From Gemmatimonadota bacterium (GTDB lineage: Bacteria > Gemmatimonadota > Gemmatimonadetes > Longimicrobiales > Gaopeijiaceae), in the NCBI GenBank assembly GCA_030550695.1, contig JAUQOX010000055.1:1-13458 (forward strand): a stretch of 13,458 bases of DNA, given 5' to 3'. The notes beneath the pieces are model-generated. The model ran no database searches. It was not told the DNA's origin and saw only the letters and a program-made list of their open reading frames with translations. Below, in pieces: positions 11,535 through 13,458 of this stretch; the first letter of the stretch is position 1, and every line of letters starts with the position of its first letter. Made by a program: the position numbers and the translations under genes.

Positions 11535-13458
11535 TCATCTGGCTCGATATAGCTCGAATCCTCTGGTCCGTTCCACGGGCTCCAGACACCGCTCGCGGAA
11601 CGCCGGGAAGCGATCCCAAAGAATCAAGGCAGGGTCGAACCCGCGGCGGACAAAGTACTCGAGGGTTCCGGTGCCTACCAGGACGTGGGAGATGCCCCAA
11701 GAACTCAGGCATTGCGAATCCGGAAGTACGGACACGAGAAAGGGCCAGTTGGTGGCGACGTTGTCTTGCAGAACCTGTGGGCGGAAGCGGTGTCCCCTCG
11801 CCTCGAAAAGGAAGAGGATCGTAGCCTGCCGGGGAACGTGGTGGTTGACCCAGCGGGTCATGGCGGCATAGGAGGAAATCTCCGGATCAGCCGCCCGCAG
11901 AAGGTAGTTCTCCCTGGACACCAGTCCCAGGGCCAGGGGAAGAGGATGGGTTGCTTGCAGTCGTCGGATGGCCGACCACCCGGTGGGAACGAGGGTGCCG
12001 AGGTAGACCAGACCGAGGAGCACCGCTACCGGTCCAGGGCGAGGCAGGCGGGAAACGGCGTGGACGAGAGCTTGCGCAGCGGCCAAGGTGAGGGCAGGAA
12101 AGGCAGGGAGGAGGTAGCGCAGGTTGAGGAGGGGGTTCCAGAGGACGACCAGCAAGAGATACAGGAGGGGTGGGCCCGCCACGGCGGTGAAGGCTGGACG
12201 GCGGAAAAGGGGGAGACCGGCCAGCAATCCGAGGAAAAGCAGGTTGGCCCGATAGGCTCCGCCTTCGCCTTCAGGGGTCAGGCGCTCCGGCGAGAAGAAC
12301 CAGCCCCACAAGTGAAAAGGCTCCCGAGCTGTGAGGAGGGGACGGAGGACCTCGGCGCTCAATTGAGGAGGGATGGTGGGGCTGCCCTGGATAGCTGCCA
12401 GCCAGGGCGGGAGAATCCGCTCGGCGAAGTAGGGGTAGAGGGGCGCACCTAGAAGGATCCAGTTTTTCAACAACCAAGGGGCGCAAGCGAGGAGGAAAGC
12501 CGAGAAGAAGACCGCCATCTTGCGAGGGTCGGCCGCTACCACCCAGCGGGAGCCGGAGGCACGGAAGAAGAGGAGGGGCGTGACGGCTGCCATGTAGGGC
12601 AGAGCCGAGATCTTCACCCCCGTCGCCATTCCGAAGGAGAGACCGGCCAAGGCGGTCCATGGGAGAGATTCCCGGCTCTCCCCCCAGCCCCTGATCAGGG
12701 CATAATGGCCGAGCCACACGAAGACGGAGAGGACCAGATCCACCTTCGGGCTGGCTGCGACCAGGAAAGCCATGGGGCTTCCCCAGAACGCAACCATGGC
12801 CAAGGCACCGGTGGACTGCGAGAAAAGCCTTCGGCCCGCAGTGAGAAGCAGGCCGCCGAGGCATAGGGCGGCGATGACGTTCATCATGGCACAGGCCGCT
12901 TCCGCCTTTGCGGCCAAGGCTGCCAGATAGAGCATATGCCATAGCCCCACGTAGGCCACGTGGAGGTTGTCGGCTGGGACGTAAAGCCCTCCCCTCTCCA
13001 AGAATTGGCTGGGGATCCGAAGGTGGTACATGAGGCTGTCGTAGTCGGTCACCGGCGTCAACGCGTGGAGGAAGAGCAAAAGAGCGATTCCTGCAAGCAG
13101 GATGGTGGGCAAGGTACCTGCTCGGCGGACCAGCTCCTGCCAGGACGAGACTACGGACTTTCCAACCAGGGACCATTCACGCCGCGCCAACCAGCCCAGA
13201 GAAAACAGGACAGCCGCCAGGGAAAGGGGATGAAGGGTGCCGGAAACGGCTAGAAGGAAGATGGCAAGGGCCAGGAGTCCCGACCCCAGCGGAAGGGCGA
13301 TGACGAAACCTTCGAGCCCCCGCGGCAGATCGAAAGAGCCCCTCCGCAGCGTGGCCTGTCCGAGGGCTACCGCCAGCGCAGAAAGGGCGAGAGCCAGGGC
13401 CAAGGCAAAGATGTGATCCAGAACGAGAAGGAGGCCGGTAGCCTGCAGAGGCGAGGGA
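11535..13458 (-). CDS. GT-C type membrane glycosyltransferase, 5' end missing
   Basis: The reading frame ends at TGA 11535-11537 and stays open to the right edge, so the N-terminus is cut off, probably by only a few codons. A TTG at 13403 could start it, but the frame upstream (PLQATGLLLVLDHIFALALA) still looks like coding membrane sequence. At least 640 residues are visible, with about ten or more hydrophobic segments followed by a non-membrane C-terminal part of roughly 150 residues. In the first large extracytoplasmic loop (about 13052-13005) stands TDYDSLMYHLRIPSQF. Its acidic residues fit the metal/donor loop of GT-C enzymes that use polyprenyl-phosphate sugars (ArnT/PMT-like and related). 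LRYLLPAFPAL later in the protein is also typical. The sugar is unknown. It faces the plus-strand glycan genes and may work in the same pathway, although it is a separate transcription unit. Confidence 0.82.
   Translation of the reverse strand, partial: PSPLQATGLLLVLDHIFALALALALSALAVALGQATLRRGSFDLPRGLEGFVIALPLGSGLLALAIFLLAVSGTLHPLSLAAVLFSLGWLARREWSLVGKSVVSSWQELVRRAGTLPTILLAGIALLLFLHALTPVTDYDSLMYHLRIPSQFLERGGLYVPADNLHVAYVGLWHMLYLAALAAKAEAACAMMNVIAALCLGGLLLTAGRRLFSQSTGALAMVAFWGSPMAFLVAASPKVDLVLSVFVWLGHYALIRGWGESRESLPWTALAGLSFGMATGVKISALPYMAAVTPLLFFRASGSRWVVAADPRKMAVFFSAFLLACAPWLLKNWILLGAPLYPYFAERILPPWLAAIQGSPTIPPQLSAEVLRPLLTAREPFHLWGWFFSPERLTPEGEGGAYRANLLFLGLLAGLPLFRRPAFTAVAGPPLLYLLLVVLWNPLLNLRYLLPAFPALTLAAAQALVHAVSRLPRPGPVAVLLGLVYLGTLVPTGWSAIRRLQATHPLPLALGLVSRENYLLRAADPEISSYAAMTRWVNHHVPRQATILFLFEARGHRFRPQVLQDNVATNWPFLVSVLPDSQCLSSWGISHVLVGTGTLEYFVRRGFDPALILWDRFPAFRERCLEPVERTRGFELYRAR

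Noticed and set aside
1..13458. CRISPR array, tRNA or rRNA gene, or insertion sequence
   Set aside because: I saw no regularly spaced repeats, cloverleaf with a TTCGA-type arm, rRNA segment or transposase-like protein.

Overview
This is a gene-dense, GC-rich bacterial window with eleven protein-coding genes and no RNA gene, CRISPR array or insertion sequence that I could see. The mix of genes points to Gemmatimonadota or a close relative: a secreted CBM9-like/DUF5916-type protein, a Tat-exported metallo-beta-lactamase-fold hydrolase and a roughly 900-residue exported M14 peptidase. This placement is an inference from gene families, because no rRNA or marker gene is present.

Left part, minus strand (1-2032). 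A truncated gene for a secreted carbohydrate-binding (CBM9-like) protein runs off the left edge. Upstream of it is a Tat-exported MBL-fold hydrolase. A 295-base gap with two short palindromes and a possible promoter then separates these from the next block.

Middle part, minus strand (2033-5054). Four closely spaced genes form a likely operon behind a good sigma70-type promoter (TTGAGA, 18 bases, TATACT). In transcription order they encode a cytoplasmic 462-residue protein with two PH-like repeats, a 108-residue protein made almost entirely of four zinc-ribbon units, a 226-residue multi-zinc-ribbon protein, and a small secreted protein with a probable Ig-like domain. None can be given a defined function. 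This operon is the best candidate for an undescribed system in the window.

Right part, plus strand (5227-11497). After a 275-base divergent intergenic region, four tightly packed genes read rightward: an exported M14 zinc carboxypeptidase-like protein, a polysaccharide pyruvyl transferase family protein, a flippase-like LPG-synthase/UPF0104 membrane protein, and an FrhB-like iron-sulfur oxidoreductase. The last three look like part of a cell-surface glycan pathway. A convergent minus-strand gene for a GT-C type membrane glycosyltransferase (11535 to the right edge) fits the same theme. The two convergent units are separated by only 37 bases, almost entirely a polypurine tract.

Across the window the palindrome GGATCC is several times more frequent than base composition predicts (21 sites by hand count).
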